A stretch of 64,000 nucleotides of DNA from positions 43,196 through 107,195 of the forward strand of contig JAMPIV010012272.1 in the NCBI GenBank assembly GCA_024509875.1, given 5' to 3'. Origin of the DNA: Oreohelix idahoensis. Lineage: Eukaryota; Mollusca; Gastropoda; Stylommatophora; Oreohelicidae. Numbering within the stretch: position 1 is the stretch's first letter; every line of letters starts with the position of its first letter. Shown here piece after piece: positions 31,791 through 42,835 of this stretch. The position numbers were made by a program, and so were the translations under genes. The notes under the pieces were generated by a model that was not told the DNA's origin, ran no database searches, and saw only the letters and a list, made by a program, of their open reading frames with translations.

Positions 31791-34142
31791 CAGTAGAACT
31801 CCATTTATCCGAACCCCATGGGACCGAGCATCGTTCGGATAATCAAATGTTCGGATAATTGGATTACATAATGTATCGAGTACATGTACACATATTTCTA
31901 AAAATAATTAACCATCACAAGGAAAATACACTATAAAACATATTTACTTGTACTGTAATAATAATACCCACACTGTATTAGATCACTGTATCACCAAAAT
32001 CTTTTATTACACTGCAGTGCATGTACTACTTGTATTAATTATTTTTGTTAAGAAAGAGAAATGTTTTCAAAATAACATTACAAACGATTCAAAACCAGGC
32101 GCAACTTACGTATACATGTACTTGCACAGATGTAGCCCACTATTTAAAATAATGAGGAATCCTCTTTTGCACCAAACTGGATAGTCTCCTTTTGGCTGCT
32201 AAGTCCCGCATTCTCTTCAACAGCAGAAGCTGTGTAGGACAGCTGTCATCTTCTTGCTCGTACCAAGCCATCGCTGTTTCTAGTGCTATAAAGGCCTCTT
32301 CAGGACTTGGTCGACGTTTTGGTTTTTCTTCATAATCTACAAGTACATCGTGTACTTCTGAGGAGTCTTCATCATCGGTCACTACATGTATTTGGTTTTC
32401 TTCTTGCACAAAAGACAAAATTTCTTCGTCATTCAAAAACTGAAAACCAGAATCATTATCATCTTCTAGCCACATGTGTGCATCATCTTTGTCACAGTCC
32501 GAAAATCCGGGCATTGCTTGAAACAGTTCCACAACTTCATTTATACAATCATCATTTGTGTCCACTGCAGTAGTTTCATTTCCTCCTTTTTTCCCAAGCA
32601 ATCTACTCCAAGCCTTGTTGAGATTATCTTGTGACAGTGTGGTCCAAGCATCAGCTAACATATAGCAGCAGTCTTTGAGATTAAGCTTTTTGGAAAACGC
32701 CACCACACTTTCTTCATCTTCAGCCAACAATAAACGACGCAGGACTTCCTTCTTGTACATCTTTTTAAGCTTTGCTATAACACCCTGATCCATTGGTTGA
32801 ATCAGTGCTGTTACATTGGGAGGCAGAAAAATTACTTTAAAATTTGCATCAACTGCATTCAATGTATCCGTCTCTGGATGAGATGGTGCATTGTCCAGTA
32901 GAAGAATTACTTTTCCAGTTTTCTTTTCTTGTTCTCTCAACCTCTTCACATTTGGGATGAACTGATTTGTATACCAATCAAGAAATATTTCACTATTCAT
33001 CCAAGCACTCTTCTGTGCTTTGTAACACAATGGGAGACATGTCACATTCTTTAAACAACGTGGTTTTTTGGCTTTGCCGATCATTAGCACCGGTAAACGA
33101 TGACTTCCACTGGCATTCGCGGCTACCAAAATTGTTACTCTCTCTTTGCACTTTTTAAACCCAGGGGCAGCTGCTTCGCGCTGAGATGCAAGTGATTTTT
33201 GAGGCAATGATTTCCAGTATAAGCCAGTCTCATCGGCATTATACACATCATCGAGTGAATAACCTTCTTCTTCCAAAAAAGCCAAGAAAGTTTCTTTAAA
33301 ATTTTTAGCGGCAGTTGCATCGCTAGATAAAGATTCCCCTTGAATCTCCAATTCTCGTATGCCATGACGAGATTTAAAGTTTCTTAACCATCCCTGGCTA
33401 GCCTTAAAGTCAGGAGGACCGTCAAGTTGATTGTTGAACTGAAGTGCCTTTTCACACAACAGAGAACCAGAGATAGGTTCCCCTTTGCTTCTTCTTTGCA
33501 CAAACCATATATACAAAGCCTCTTCCAAGTTCACATCTTTCGCATTTCTCATGGTTTTACGTTTCTTCGACCCATTTTCACTATCAAATTTCGATGCAAA
33601 ACTCATAATTTTATCCTTGTTACTTTTGATGTCAGAGACGGTAGCTTTCCCAACATTGAAAATCCTCGCAAGTGAAGACACAGTTTCACCTTGTCCTAGT
33701 CTCTTGATAATTTCTGTTTTCGTTTCAATTGACAAAACATTGCGGTTCCTTTTATATGCTTTAGGCCTACTGGAAGGTGCCATATCGCACAGAGAAATAC
33801 TTGTACACCAAAATTATTCTGCTGTAGTAGCAGACACAATTATTTTAAGTTGAACTGTCTGTTTAGCCAGTGTTCTACCTAGAACGCACACGTACTTTGG
33901 ATTGGTAAACCAGATATTAACTGACTTTATGATCTAACTGACTTCCTGTACGTAAGCGACCGACCATTAGCCATCCCATTCTCTACAAATTGTTCGCACA
34001 CATTTGAAGTTTGCCGCATCAAAAGATTCAGAATTTTAGTCTAACGTGACTGTGGCATCTGATTTTTTTTTTTTTTCTGGAAAAAGTGTTCGGATAATTG
34101 GATGTTCGGATAATTGGGGTTCGGATAAATGGAGTTCTACTG
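31791..34142 (-). mobile_element. Tigger/pogo-type DNA transposon, complete
   Basis: The inverted ends begin CAGTAGAACTCCATTTATCC on both sides, followed by related copies of a TTCGGATAAT motif. TA flanks both ends (31789-31790 and 34143-34144). Total length is 2352 bp, and the single gene on the minus strand is unbroken. It is inserted in the solo LTR at 30772-35498, so it is younger than the LTR insertion. Confidence 0.95.
32140..33783 (-). CDS. Tigger/pogo transposase, CENP-B-like, intact
   Basis: This 547-residue protein moves the Tigger element by cut and paste at TA sites. Residues 10-60 are a CENP-B/Psq-type helix-turn-helix (SLARIFNVGKATVSDIK). Residues 83-145 are a second, Tc5-type DNA-binding domain (ALYIWFVQRRSKG ... 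GWLRNFKSRHGI). The catalytic core has Asp184 (YNADETGLYW), Asp297 (LLLDNAPSH) and Asp332 (QPMDQGVI), with 34 residues between the last two, the DDD triad of the pogo group. The C-terminal 130 residues are acidic, as is common in the family. The ATG at 33783 starts a frame with no break, and length and motifs are those of a full protein. Host-domesticated relatives (TIGD, JRK, CENP-B) exist, but intact TIRs make this a transposon gene. Confidence 0.96.
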   Translation of the reverse strand: MAPSSRPKAYKRNRNVLSIETKTEIIKRLGQGETVSSLARIFNVGKATVSDIKSNKDKIMSFASKFDSENGSKKRKTMRNAKDVNLEEALYIWFVQRRSKGEPISGSLLCEKALQFNNQLDGPPDFKASQGWLRNFKSRHGIRELEIQGESLSSDATAAKNFKETFLAFLEEEGYSLDDVYNADETGLYWKSLPQKSLASQREAAAPGFKKCKERVTILVAANASGSHRLPVLMIGKAKKPRCLKNVTCLPLCYKAQKSAWMNSEIFLDWYTNQFIPNVKRLREQEKKTGKVILLLDNAPSHPETDTLNAVDANFKVIFLPPNVTALIQPMDQGVIAKLKKMYKKEVLRRLLLAEDEESVVAFSKKLNLKDCCYMLADAWTTLSQDNLNKAWSRLLGKKGGNETTAVDTNDDCINEVVELFQAMPGFSDCDKDDAHMWLEDDNDSGFQFLNDEEILSFVQEENQIHVVTDDEDSSEVHDVLVDYEEKPKRRPSPEEAFIALETAMAWYEQEDDSCPTQLLLLKRMRDLAAKRRLSSLVQKRIPHYFK

Positions 34143-35498
34143 TATTGTGATTAAGTATTTTGTACTTTTCTCTTCCTTATACAGTTTTGGGTCAGCCCAA
34201 TTTTTACCAGCGGTTTTAGTACAACTGAGAAAAGAAACATTTTTTATCTTTAACCACGTGGGTTTACAAGTTAACACCTGTCTGGCAGTGTGTGTGTGCC
34301 TCCAGAAATAGACAGAGTACAAATCTCACTAACGGTTTTAAAGACTAAATGCCTATACTGTGCCTATTGAGCCAGGTTATATTTCTTCACAAACTCTCAT
34401 GTACATGCAGCCCTGTGGCGAGAAAAAATTACAAATCATTAACATTCCGACTAATTGTGGTGTGACCAAATTAAATTTATATACTGAGAGAAGGCACCGA
34501 CCTGACATTCCTAGGTACTGGAAACCCTAAGCTATTGACACTGTGCTCGCTGTTAACTTCCGTGCCTGGACAATTTTAATGTGACATAAACAGATATCCT
34601 AAATAATAATAACCAAGGAAACGTTCCCTGAAGTAGTGAATTCAACCTGTCTTTGCGGAGCTGGGGTTCCCTTGGCCAAGAATAACACTGGAGATTCTGT
34701 ATGTGTATGTCCTAAAAATTGTTTTTCCAGAAGCTGCTACCAACGCTGTAAGTACGAATGCAAGCGCGTGGCCACAGCTGACATGAAAAGAGTGAATGCA
34801 GGACTGAGTGATTCCTTTATTGTTGTATTTTTTGCACCCATTTTGCTGTCTTAAATTCCTTTATGCAGTTTTTTGTTGTTGTTGCTAATGATATTTTCCT
34901 TAGGATATAGTAGAGTATCAATTCTGATCATACCTTTAAATGGAAATCATAGAACATAGCGTATATATCCGTGACTCTTTGGGGCTATCACTTTTCTTCT
35001 AACAGGATCGTGGGCTAAACATCGAGGGAAAAGATTACACCTATGGTTGTAGTAATTCATTACCTTATATGTATTTTCTATGCTTGACATTAACATTTAT
35101 GTGTTGTGGTAAAATTGTCCTTATGTTAATAAATTTACATAAACTTTATTCAAGCGTGTCGGTCAGCTCGTTCCAAAATATCTATATTTCATCGTTATAG
35201 TTTTTCAACGTCTGTGCGTCTAAATGTCGTCACTTATGTGTGTGTGTGTATGTGAGTGGAGATATATATATATTTAATATATATGTTTTTAGACTTCTGA
35301 CTCCTCTAGATCTGTTGTAGAAGATAGGCTGAAAGAGAGGGAAAATTCTCGATTTCAGGGACAGACTCTATAAATTTCTCCATCTCACTCGTGGAAATCT
35401 ATTTCTATTATTATCTCTCACTGTTGCTATCACTGGTTCTAATCTATTCAGAAGGGACCAACCCAAGTCTTAATTCACCTATCAAAAAATCTACGACA

Positions 35499-36555
35499 CC
35501 ATGTCTCAGAGCCATACAATAGCACTGACTTCACATTTGAGTTGAAGATTCTTATTTTTGTGTTGGACTTGATTTCTCTTGTTCTCCTTATGCTTCACAA
35601 TGCAATGAAAGCTCCTCTTGCTTTTCGTATTCTTATTTTGATATCACTTTGTCTATATTACTTCTTAGATATGTGTACAATTCTACATCTTTTAATGGTG
35701 TTTCTTCAAGTTCAACCTTGTTATCATTTCTTGCATTTATTCTCATAATCTTTGTCTTTTCCCTGTGTATTTTCAGGCCCACTTGTTGCGACCTCTCATC
35801 GAGAATTTTCATTTTCTCTTGCATCTGATTATGGTTATGGGACAGAAGAGCCAAGTCATCTGCAAAATCCAGATTATCAAGCTGTTTAGTCAGATTCCAC
35901 TGAACTCAATTTCTGTTGTGTGATGTCGATGTTTTCATAACCCAATTTATTGCTAGTAAGAAAAGAAATGGAGACAAAAGGCATCTCTGTCTCACTCCCG
36001 TTCTAATCTTAAACGGTTCTGCAAGTGGTCCTTCATGAAGAACTCTGCATGTCATGTCTACATAGGTCTTCTTTATTAAGTTAATGATCTTCATGGGAAC
36101 TCCATAATGCTTCATTAATTTCCAAAGCGATTCTCTGTCTACACTGTCAAATGCCTTTTCATAGTCCACGAATCCGATGTATAGCGGTGAATTCCATTCC
36201 AGACTTATTTTCAATGTGGCTATCTGGTCTATACAAGATCTGTTTTGTCGAAAACCTGCTTGTTCATCTCTCAGTTGCTTGTCTATGGACTCTTTTAATC
36301 TCTGAAGGATGATTCTGTTTAATACTTTTCCTGGCACTGATAGTAACATTATTCCTCTATAATTTGTGCACTCTTGTAAATTTCCCTTCATAAGCAACTT
36401 GACCAGATAACCTTCCTTCCATTCTGCTGGTATTTCCTCTCTCTCTCAGACTTTGCCAAGTAGTTTGTATAATATCTCTGCAGAGGTATCAATATCTGTT
36501 TTGATGGCCTCTGCTGGGATGCAATCTGGACCAGCTGCTTTTCCAGCTAAATTAT
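35499..36555 (-). pseudogene. LINE family L1x, reverse transcriptase part
   Basis: On the minus strand from about 36555 the frames read GKAAGPDCIPAEAI, then NYRGIMLLSVPGKVLNRII, DEQAGFRQNRSCIDQI, FVDYEKAFDSVDRESLW (catalytic Asp) and GVRQRCLLSPFLFLLAI. After a frameshift near 35905 comes DFADDLALLSHNHNQMQEKM, which carries the ADD motif. This is a non-LTR retrotransposon RT; endonuclease and the 5' part are missing, so the copy is 5' truncated near 36555. Stops and frameshifts (for example near 36445 and 35905) make it inactive. The element continues at 30771-30369 after the solo LTR. The clade is uncertain, RTE- or Nimb-like. Confidence 0.88.
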
Positions 36556-38100
36556 TGGTAGGATGAATAACTTGCGCGTCAAAAGAAACTTAGAAAAAAC
36601 GATCTAAAGAATGTCAATCTGTGACGAGTCAATCTTCGATCGTTACATTTTACTGTGCCATCCTGTATCTTTTTTCTGTGCACTTAGTTTTCCTTTTTCT
36701 CACCCGATCTTGTGAAGATCTTGTTCTTCTTCTTCCTAGTTCGTCCTGCAAAGGACGCTGGTTGCGTTGTGTCGCCGTTTACAGCGAAGCTGCGATATTT
36801 GCGCCTTTCGGCCCGACACATCCGACTTCCGCACGGCATTTTTTGGGACCGGGTTTCCCTTCCCTTTTCGATCCCTACTCTCTCGGCCAGACTGCAATGA
36901 TGCAGCCTGTTTCCAGGACCACCACTTTGGAGGTGGAGTAGGGTCTTTGTCAGCTCTGGGTCGATGACTCTGACGCAAGCAGTCAAGGTATGAGTCGCTG
37001 ATTGCATTCATCTCTTTTCCTGCGTCTTCGGTCCCGTCTTGTTCAAATTTTTCACTCTTCGAGTTTACTTATCGCTCGATCTATTTTGAAACCACATTGA
37101 TCTCTGTTTGTGCAGATCAAACTTACAACATTGACTTTTCGCTTATCGGCAGCTCAAGACTCAGTAAGCATATACACTGAGCGACGTTCATATTGTTTAC
37201 CCAGACTTTCTGTCTGGAAAGAGACACGAAACCAAGTTGTCGCAGTTGTTATAATACGGATATCAAATGGTATTAGGAGATAAGTTGCCAGCTCGCAAAT
37301 GACGTGGCGGAAGATGTTAGTCTGGTTAAAGATTAAGACACGAACAGTGAAATAACAAATGTGATTTTAGAACACGAAAAGCTACGTAATCGCTTCCACC
37401 CTGACCTTGTTGTGATCAATAATTACAAGAAAGCGACATCTTGGAATATATTATCAGTGATAGATCTATGAAATGGTGTGCTGTAAACATGATAAACACC
37501 AACGGAAGTTGCAAGACGTTGTAAAGCAATGGAATTTGAAAAAAAAATATCTTATAGTGTCATGTAGAATGTTCTACATGGCAGGGTAGTGGGGGATCCG
37601 TACCTGTGTCATCCGCGTGGATGATGGTTGGTTTGGAATGAAAATGCTAAAATAGACTGCTTCTGATTGGACCTCTCCTCAGCGTAGCAGCTTGAGTGTG
37701 TTCGCGAAATAAAAATATTCGTTATAACCTAGCGCCCTGTGGGTCTGCTTCATTTACTTCCAATTTTATAAAGGAGAGATCACAGGAAGTCAAAAAAAAA
37801 TAACTCGTAACCAGGACACCCTATTAGTACCGGCCCAGAATTAGGAGTAGCTGCTAACATTAGAGAGCGTAAACCTCATCAGGTGGGAATAGTAGAAAGA
37901 CTCAGTACACTGGAAGTTCATCTATCTGAGGGATTACTGCATCTTAAACTAGTCGCAGTAAATTACTGCCATTTTGTGCATCAAGCCTGTTTAATTCGCC
38001 CGAAAAAACTCTGGGTAAGTTGTATATATACATTTGATCATTTTATACTTGCATTTTGACATGAATAATTTGCTTGTACAGCGGACTGATCATCCGCTTG
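36556..38100. other. Unassigned non-coding DNA
   Basis: I see no gene. The overlapping short frames around 36621-37011 on both strands are mutual shadows. A stretch at 37558-37784 has TG...CA ends and an AATAAA signal and could be a short LTR, but no duplication supports it. Confidence 0.4.
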
Positions 38101-38104
38101 CCAG

Positions 38105-38275
38105 TCACTCTGATTACGGAAACAACAATTAATTTTCTGTTGTACCAATAAACGCCACTAGGCGTAACAGAACAACAGTTTATTTCTTGTTGCCCTAAGG
38201 CGCCACTGGGCGCGCTGGCCACGGACTGCTTTGTCGGTCGGTGGCTAAGGATGGAAGAAGAAGAAGAAGAATTTG
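38105..38275 (+). mobile_element. Short retroposon (family B, copy 1) with GAA tail
   Basis: It contains two degenerate units with a small hairpin (ACGCCACTAGGCGT and GCGCCACTGGGCGC), each near a GTTGCC or GTTGTAC start. Then come GGCCACGGACTGCTTTG, TCGGTCGGTGGCTAAGGA and an (GAA)n tail at 38253-38271. The same ordered blocks recur at 45550-45708. I see no clear target duplication. Confidence 0.7.
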
Positions 38276-38566
38276 CTTGTGGGTGTACAATGGCATATGA
38301 AGCTGGCAACCTCATCACTGTAAATAACTTGACACATGAATCACCACTGCAAGAGCTAATGACTGCTTTGTGCGGGTTTCCTCACAAGGAACCAACAGCA
38401 GATGTTGCCCCAGGATCCATAGAGAACAGGGAGTGGGTGATGATATCATAGTTTTCATATTTAATATACAAGCACTTTAGTAAATTATAATACAAATATT
38501 GCAATTGCTTTCTTCCGCTATCCAAAAGCACTTTCACCCAACTCACTATGGTTACACTTAACACTC

Positions 38567-38609
38567 GGGGGGGGGGGGGGGAAAGGGGGGGGGGGGAGAG
38601 GGGGGGGGT
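38567..38609 (+). repeat. G-rich tract
   Basis: Runs of 12, 12 and 9 G separated by short A-rich breaks; able to form G-quadruplexes. Confidence 0.9.
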
Positions 38610-40092
38610 AAAATATTTTGAGGAAGATCGAAGTGGTGGATGAAGGCGGAGGGCACCTAATGCTCATATCAGGAAACCCAATACTCAAAAGAGGCATTTG
38701 CTTTCCTCTTAGTTTGTGGTACAAGTCTGTGGTTCAAGTTACCAGCAGGGACGAGACCCAACATCAAATTTTTGGTACAAGGTGCCAGCAGTTGACGCTA
38801 AACACCTCATCAGACGGGTCTTGAAGACGCTTCGCTTGACAACCTAAGCAGTTACTTGTGCAAGGGACGTGCTGCGGCCACAACTTTTGACGGTTGGACA
38901 AGAAGTACAGTCCTAATTGCCGTTGGGAACTAACAGCGGCTGAAGCAGACGCCAACCGACTCCACACTAGAAGCTATGTAGCAAACAAGCGAAATCAAAG
39001 AACATATCACAAGTTTTCTACCACAATATAAATCATCTGATGACGATAAATATAATCGCACCATTACCTTACCCAACGTTGTTTATTTTGAAAAAATCTT
39101 GTTAAACTCTAAGTGATTATTAAATCTGTTTCTCTGTAACTTTAAAGCTATAGTGAATTAATCACTGTTTAGTGAATTGCATGTCTGCGCCCATATGACT
39201 CATATTGTTTTGAATACATAACCAGATATAGCTATTACGTTAAGATATTACTGAATCATTTATGTTGGGGGCTCATACAATACGAGCAAATTTCTTTTTC
39301 TCATAGAAGGGGCGGGAAGATAAAATGACAGCTTAGATGATCTCAGTTGTTTTGTTTGATTTCTTAAACATCCTATAAGGTTCCCTGAAGTAGAAGCATC
39401 TTTCTTCTATTTATATCTCTGCCAAGAATAATTTTGAGCGAAGGTTGATACCTTTGAATACACTCAACATTATACTCTAAAGTTAGCCATTGTTTGACCA
39501 CTACTGCGGAGTAGGGGAGGCAATACCGTGACGCAATCAATCAATCAATACCTTTCAACTCCTCGTTGAGTACAGGTCCTCAAATAAATCACGCCAACCT
39601 TTCCTGTCCACTACCTTCCGTTCACAATCTTTCTATACTTGCTGTATCCATTTGGCGTCTGTATCCAGTTCTCTTCTCCATGTGTTTGTCTTTTTTGTCC
39701 CTCTGATCCTCTTACGTTGAGACTTACAGAACAAGGACTGCTTTGTAATTCTATCGGCTGGTTTTCTTAATGTGTTTCCTATTCAACGCCAGCGTCTTCT
39801 TCTCACCTCTTTTTGCACTGTTGTTTGATTCTTTCCAAGAGCTCCACCACTCACGTTCTTATCATATAATTTCAATCATTCTATTCAGCGCAAGCACCCA
39901 TTTATGACAGTCTGTATCTTTCTGGTTGTATTTTTTTTTTATTGTTCTACATGTGTCACAGCCAAACAATAGGACTCTCCTGCCATTTGTGTTGAAGAGT
40001 CTTATTTTTATATTAACTTGGCTGCTTTGGATTTTATATACTTCTTAACGCAATGAAAGGTTCCCTTGCCTTTTATATTCTTATTCCGATAT

Positions 40093-40213
40093 AACAGAAA
40101 CATTTAGCGTAGATACCCTTTGACATTTGCGGAGGGAGGCTGAGCACCTATGGGTTTGCCCGGAGTGCAATGATGTCGATTCTCATCAAAAATAACAATC
40201 AACAACAATAAAA
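40093..40213 (+). mobile_element. Short retroposon fragment with A-rich tail
   Basis: A 121-bp insertion ends in AACAATCAACAACAATAAAA and is flanked by the 10-bp duplication attccgatat (40083-40092 and 40214-40223). It is probably the 3' end of a SINE or LINE that I cannot name. Confidence 0.7.
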
Positions 40214-40284
40214 ATTCCGATATCCTTATTTGTTAGTCCAGCTTTGACCACATTGCTGCTGAGATAAGTATGATTCCACATCTT

Positions 40285-40546
40285 GTGCCGCGGTAGCGCA
40301 CTGGTCAGTGCACTGGATTTCCAGCTCAGTGGTCCATGGTTCGATCCTCAGTTGAGGCGGGATATTTTAGACCGCAACCTGCTCCAGGGTCGAGCCAGCT
40401 TCATGAATTGGGTACCAGATCAACTCTGGGAAGGTTGAAGAGACCTTGCTGACCACATAACCCTTAGTGTGCCGATGGTCAAGAAAATATGGGTCTAACA
40501 ACATATACCCAATATGCCTCAATGGGCGTGTAACGGGATCCTTTTA
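40285..40546 (+). mobile_element. tRNA-derived SINE (family C)
   Basis: The head has a tRNA-like A box (GGTAGCGCACTGGTCAGTGC) and B box (GGTTCGATCCT). The body ends with CAATGGGCGTGTAACGGGAT and no poly(A). The 9-bp sequence ccacatctt flanks it at 40276-40284 and 40547-40555. The sequence differs from family A. Confidence 0.8.
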
Positions 40547-40640
40547 CCACATCTTACACTGCGGATCTCACAGTGCAATTTTTAATTTAAGTTGCATTTA
40601 TTCTCATAATTTTATGTCAAGAGTATATAAACTCATAATT

Positions 40641-41414
40641 TTATGTCAAGAGTATATAAACTCATAATTAAAATATCCCTATAACGAACAAAGAATTAAC
40701 GTTATTATAACAAAACAACTCGGCATGACACTAAGTCACGAGTCTGCCATTTAGAATGAATAAAACTAAGAATTATAGGTTCTGTTTAAGAAATACACAT
40801 GCCTGCAATTTGAGCTTGACTAATGCGACTAGGTCGTACAAAGAAACAATCTACTGCTGATCCATATAGAAATGACGTGTTTTAAAACTACGTCTCAACA
40901 TCAGTTGATTTGGTGATAATACAACTGCCGCAATTGCGTATATGTGTAAATATGCGTACGTCTTTGTGTGTTGTAAATTAACACATAGAATATCCTTTGC
41001 ATCATCGTTTAGTGCCGGCGGCATTAACCCTAAATCAGCGAATTTTAGGAACTGTCCCATTCGTGGATTCTGAATTTTAGCATTCTATTTTTAACGTGTG
41101 CTCAAAGAACACGAAGCGTTGTTTATATTATGCTGGTTTTTCTGCACTTAAAAATAAAAGACATAAAGGGGCGTTGAGGTAGGAGGTGAGAAGGCGGAGT
41201 TTGTATATCTTGTGTGACAGATGGCGTGGGTTACACCAGCTCCACTCTCGAACTGGGCTGATGTGTTTGCACTCACCTGTCAACTCTGACATGCGCGTGC
41301 GTTCTGTTGGGATCACTAGAAAACTTTGAGACGGGTTTAGCGCAATTTTTTTTTCACATTGCCAGATGAATTAAAATAATTGAGCTACGAGGTGGGCGCT
41401 AGCTTATCCACTCT

Positions 41415-41418
<4 letters not shown>
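40641..41418. other. Unassigned non-coding DNA
   Basis: No gene or repeat boundary is recognised in this stretch. Confidence 0.4.
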
Positions 41419-41450
<32 letters not shown>

Positions 41451-41487
41451 ACCCCCCCCCCCCCCTCCCCCCCCCCCCCCCCCCCCC
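41419..41487 (-). repeat. Long poly-C tract
   Basis: About 69 bases are nearly all C, broken by one A and two T, so a G-rich tract on the minus strand with G-quadruplex potential. Confidence 0.95.
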
Positions 41488-41649
41488 TCGGCTCCAACAC
41501 TATCACCTCACCCTAGCCTCGACACCAGATAAAAATAACAGTCTGCTGATCACCTGCAACAACATCAGCAACTGACACAAAAAAGCGACGCTGTTAACTT
41601 TCTGAGCATTACAAGAAACTGTGGCGTACAAGAAAATTGGTTGTGACAG

Positions 41650-41730
41650 TGGCGTACTAAGAGGGCTGTCGGGGGGGGGGGGGGGATCTGTCCCGGGTGA
41701 CAGCCTGGCAGGGGGTGCTATCAGACACTA
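41650..41730 (+). mobile_element. hAT-like terminal fragment
   Basis: CAGTGGCGTACTAAGAGGG followed by a G-run and CCGGGTGACAGCC resembles the left end of the element at 23409. No matching right end was found, so this is a fragment or a boundary left by later insertions. Confidence 0.4.
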
Positions 41731-42558
41731 TTATTATGACAGTACTTACTATTAAAAACATACTTGCAAGTCCTGGGGACGGAATCTGTCCTTCTACCAG
41801 GGGCATCAACCGTGTTGCTGATAGCTGAAGAACCTCTAGATTTAGGGGTTGGCTGTGAATAAACAGCCGTGCTTAAAAACATATATTTAGGGTAGATAGG
41901 GCTCGTGATCCTTGAGTGGTAGCCTATCTAAGAGAGAAAAAAACAGAGAAGTAAAACTCTGATTTCAAACCTCTGCTGCCTTGAGGGAATATCCGTTTAC
42001 GGAAAAGTCTTCGGGAATAAACACTAAGGATACATCCGGAGTCGGAGTCGCCAAGGCAGTCTAATGTTGATTAGACATTATTCTGACAACTCCTGCGACA
42101 TGGCTGGGACCAAACTGTATCGGCTACTGACGTTCCTTTGGGCCTACTGGCTACGTGAAGAGGGGGGAACACGCTGCATGAGCTTGATCTCCATATAACT
42201 GCGCCCAAGCTCGCGCCCTGTAGAGTGGATACTCCAGTTTCGCCTTATAGTTTCAGCACAACAGGAAGTAGCAGTTACCGGTTATAAGCATCGTTCCCAA
42301 ATGGCGTACGGCATGGTGCCAGGGGCACTTCCGACAGTGGGAGAGGTTTTAGGATCTCAGCTACCGCCCATTATGAGCTGGGCAGCCCCCAGCCAATTAG
42401 GTGCTGTCTCGCCACTGTCTGCTTTCCCCAGTGAGTGCTTAGGGATTAGGGTCAAACCCGAACTGTGAATAGAACATTTTGCATCAAACAATAATAAGAA
42501 AATAAGAAATAATAGAAAGAAACCAACTATCAGGTTGGGATGATGTAACGTCCGGACT

Positions 42559-42835
42559 ATGTTGACTGGACTATCCGAAAACCTTCATGACATAAACGAC
42601 GTAAGAAAGACAGCCATAGTCAACGACGAACTTAAACGAGTCGGAGTGGATTTAGCTGCACTTCAGGAAATGGTCCTGATGGGCTCTGGAATGGTGAACG
42701 AGAAGGACTACACATTTTATTGGCAAGTGAAAGATCTTAATAAAACTAGAGAACACGGCAGTAAACAAAAAATCGCTGACTAAAATGGTTGAACCAGTTA
42801 AGAATGGATCAGAACGCCTGTTAACGTTCCGCCTG
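42559..42835 (+). pseudogene. LINE L2x endonuclease, N-terminal part
   Basis: The frame codes for RKTAIVNDELKRVGVDLAAL and QEMVLMGSG, the start of an AP-endonuclease-like domain (the VDLAALQE stretch holds the metal-binding Glu). It ends at a stop near 42781, after which the other frame reads MVEPVKNGSERLLTFRL-like sequence up to the insertion at 42836. Confidence 0.78.

Larger units (their letters stand above)
30772..35498 (+). mobile_element. Solo LTR of the Gmr1-A family, carrying a Tigger transposon
   Basis: It begins TGTCGCAGAGAG and ends TCTACGACA, the same termini as the Gmr1-A LTR. The interior lines up with 4194-6812 over many blocks (for example near 31420-31690 and 34170-34330). 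The 5-bp duplication ccatg is at 30767-30771 and 35499-35503. Apart from the 2.35-kb Tigger element, the LTR is about 2.37 kb. With no internal region or second LTR, it is a solo LTR left by recombination. It is clearly older than Gmr1-A. Confidence 0.88.
39548..40640 (-). pseudogene. LINE family L1x, diverged 3' fragment with two retroposons
   Basis: The minus strand matches the 3' and C-terminal parts of the LINE at 30369-36555. It shares the region with CACTTGT-like and GCGCTGAATAGA stretches and the piece encoding the TTTATAAATG-type segment. It is more diverged than the other copies. Two short retroposons interrupt it (40093-40213 and 40285-40546), each with its own duplication. Past the second, GTTGCATTTATTCTCATAAT resumes the LINE. 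A 29-bp tandem pair (about 40606-40665) lies at the far end. Confidence 0.7.

Noticed and set aside
34636..34854. Cys-rich 72-aa frame that looks like a small secreted protein
   Set aside because: It lies inside the solo LTR, has no signal peptide, and similar positions in other LTR copies do not keep the frame.
36621..37011. Overlapping 60-107-aa frames on both strands
   Set aside because: They are mutually overlapping, lack domains and have no second copy to support them.
37558..37784. TG...CA stretch with AATAAA, perhaps a 227-bp solo LTR
   Set aside because: No target duplication and no second copy in the window; could be chance.
40288..40360. tRNA gene
   Set aside because: A and B boxes are present, but the downstream body, the duplication and the lack of a closed cloverleaf show a SINE head.
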